DNA of 64,000 nucleotides, taken from assembly GCF_004117915.1 (NCBI RefSeq), contig NZ_RSTD01000001.1:907883-971882 (forward strand), in the 5' to 3' direction. A model generated the notes under the pieces. The model had not been told where the DNA came from. It saw only the letters and a program-made list of their open reading frames with translations, and made no database searches. The DNA comes from Companilactobacillus metriopterae. Lineage in GTDB: Bacteria; Bacillota; Bacilli; Lactobacillales; Lactobacillaceae. Of this stretch, positions 64,000-64,000 are shown piece after piece. Position numbers and translations under genes: made by a program. How positions within the stretch are numbered: position 1 is the stretch's first letter; each line of letters opens with the position of its first letter.

Positions 64000-64000
64000 A

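Overview
The window looks like chromosome of a low-GC (clearly AT-rich) lactic acid bacterium of the family Lactobacillaceae. Support comes from the arginine deiminase operon, T-box control of aminoacyl-tRNA synthetases, an SMK-box in front of metK, Firmicutes-type ribosome binding sites, the yhaMNO/yheA block and a lactobacilli-like pdu operon. The AT-richness fits a Companilactobacillus-like species better than Levilactobacillus or Limosilactobacillus, but the genus cannot be fixed from the sequence alone. No insertion sequence, prophage or CRISPR array was seen.

Layout: (1) 1-7300, housekeeping: tail of a PrsA-like foldase, YhaM exonuclease, the YhaN/YhaO SbcCD-like pair, a YheA/YlbF-type protein and a class A penicillin-binding protein. 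(2) 7346-25970, a long leftward propanediol/glycerol utilisation (pdu) operon: shell proteins PduA, B, K, J, M, N and U, diol dehydratase PduCDE, reactivase PduGH, PduL, a split PduO (adenosyltransferase plus a GlcG-type domain), PduP, PduQ and PduW. After an internal terminator-like hairpin comes a distal module: a complete dedicated ECF transporter (T, fused double ATPase, S), a PduV GTPase, an inositol-monophosphatase-family protein and a second adenosyltransferase. (3) 25971-28442, a 380-bp divergent control region rich in TTCACA/TGTGAA half-sites, followed rightward by a flavin reductase, a second PduU-like shell protein and a secreted DUF4430 protein, then a convergent AraC-family regulator that probably controls pdu. 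(4) 28575-41084, a pseudouridine synthase, a MenA-like prenyltransferase, argS under a T-box, argGH, and the arcABDTC arginine deiminase operon with a consensus cre upstream of arcA. (5) 41277-64000, a lipoprotein, glnA, guaC, a GT2/GT39 glycosyltransferase operon divergent from a two-component system, mscL, nnrD, an esterase-like hydrolase, a flippase, leuS under a T-box, a LysM glucosaminidase, a PAP2 phosphatase, an MFS exporter, metK under an SMK-box, a membrane protein, tRNA-Glu/tRNA-Val, an aminotransferase and tRNA-Asn.

How it fits together: the pdu operon would convert 1,2-propanediol or glycerol to aldehyde by B12-dependent dehydratase inside a microcompartment, then to alcohol (PduQ) and, through PduP-PduL-PduW, to acid with ATP. 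No corrin-ring biosynthesis genes and no PduS/PduT are visible. Instead the same locus carries a candidate corrinoid importer, two adenosyltransferases, a flavin reductase and a DUF4430 (transcobalamin-C-like) exported protein. The most interesting hypothesis is a salvage-type corrinoid capture, import, reduction and adenosylation set built around the microcompartment. The arginine block places synthesis (argGH), charging (argS) and catabolism (arc) side by side.
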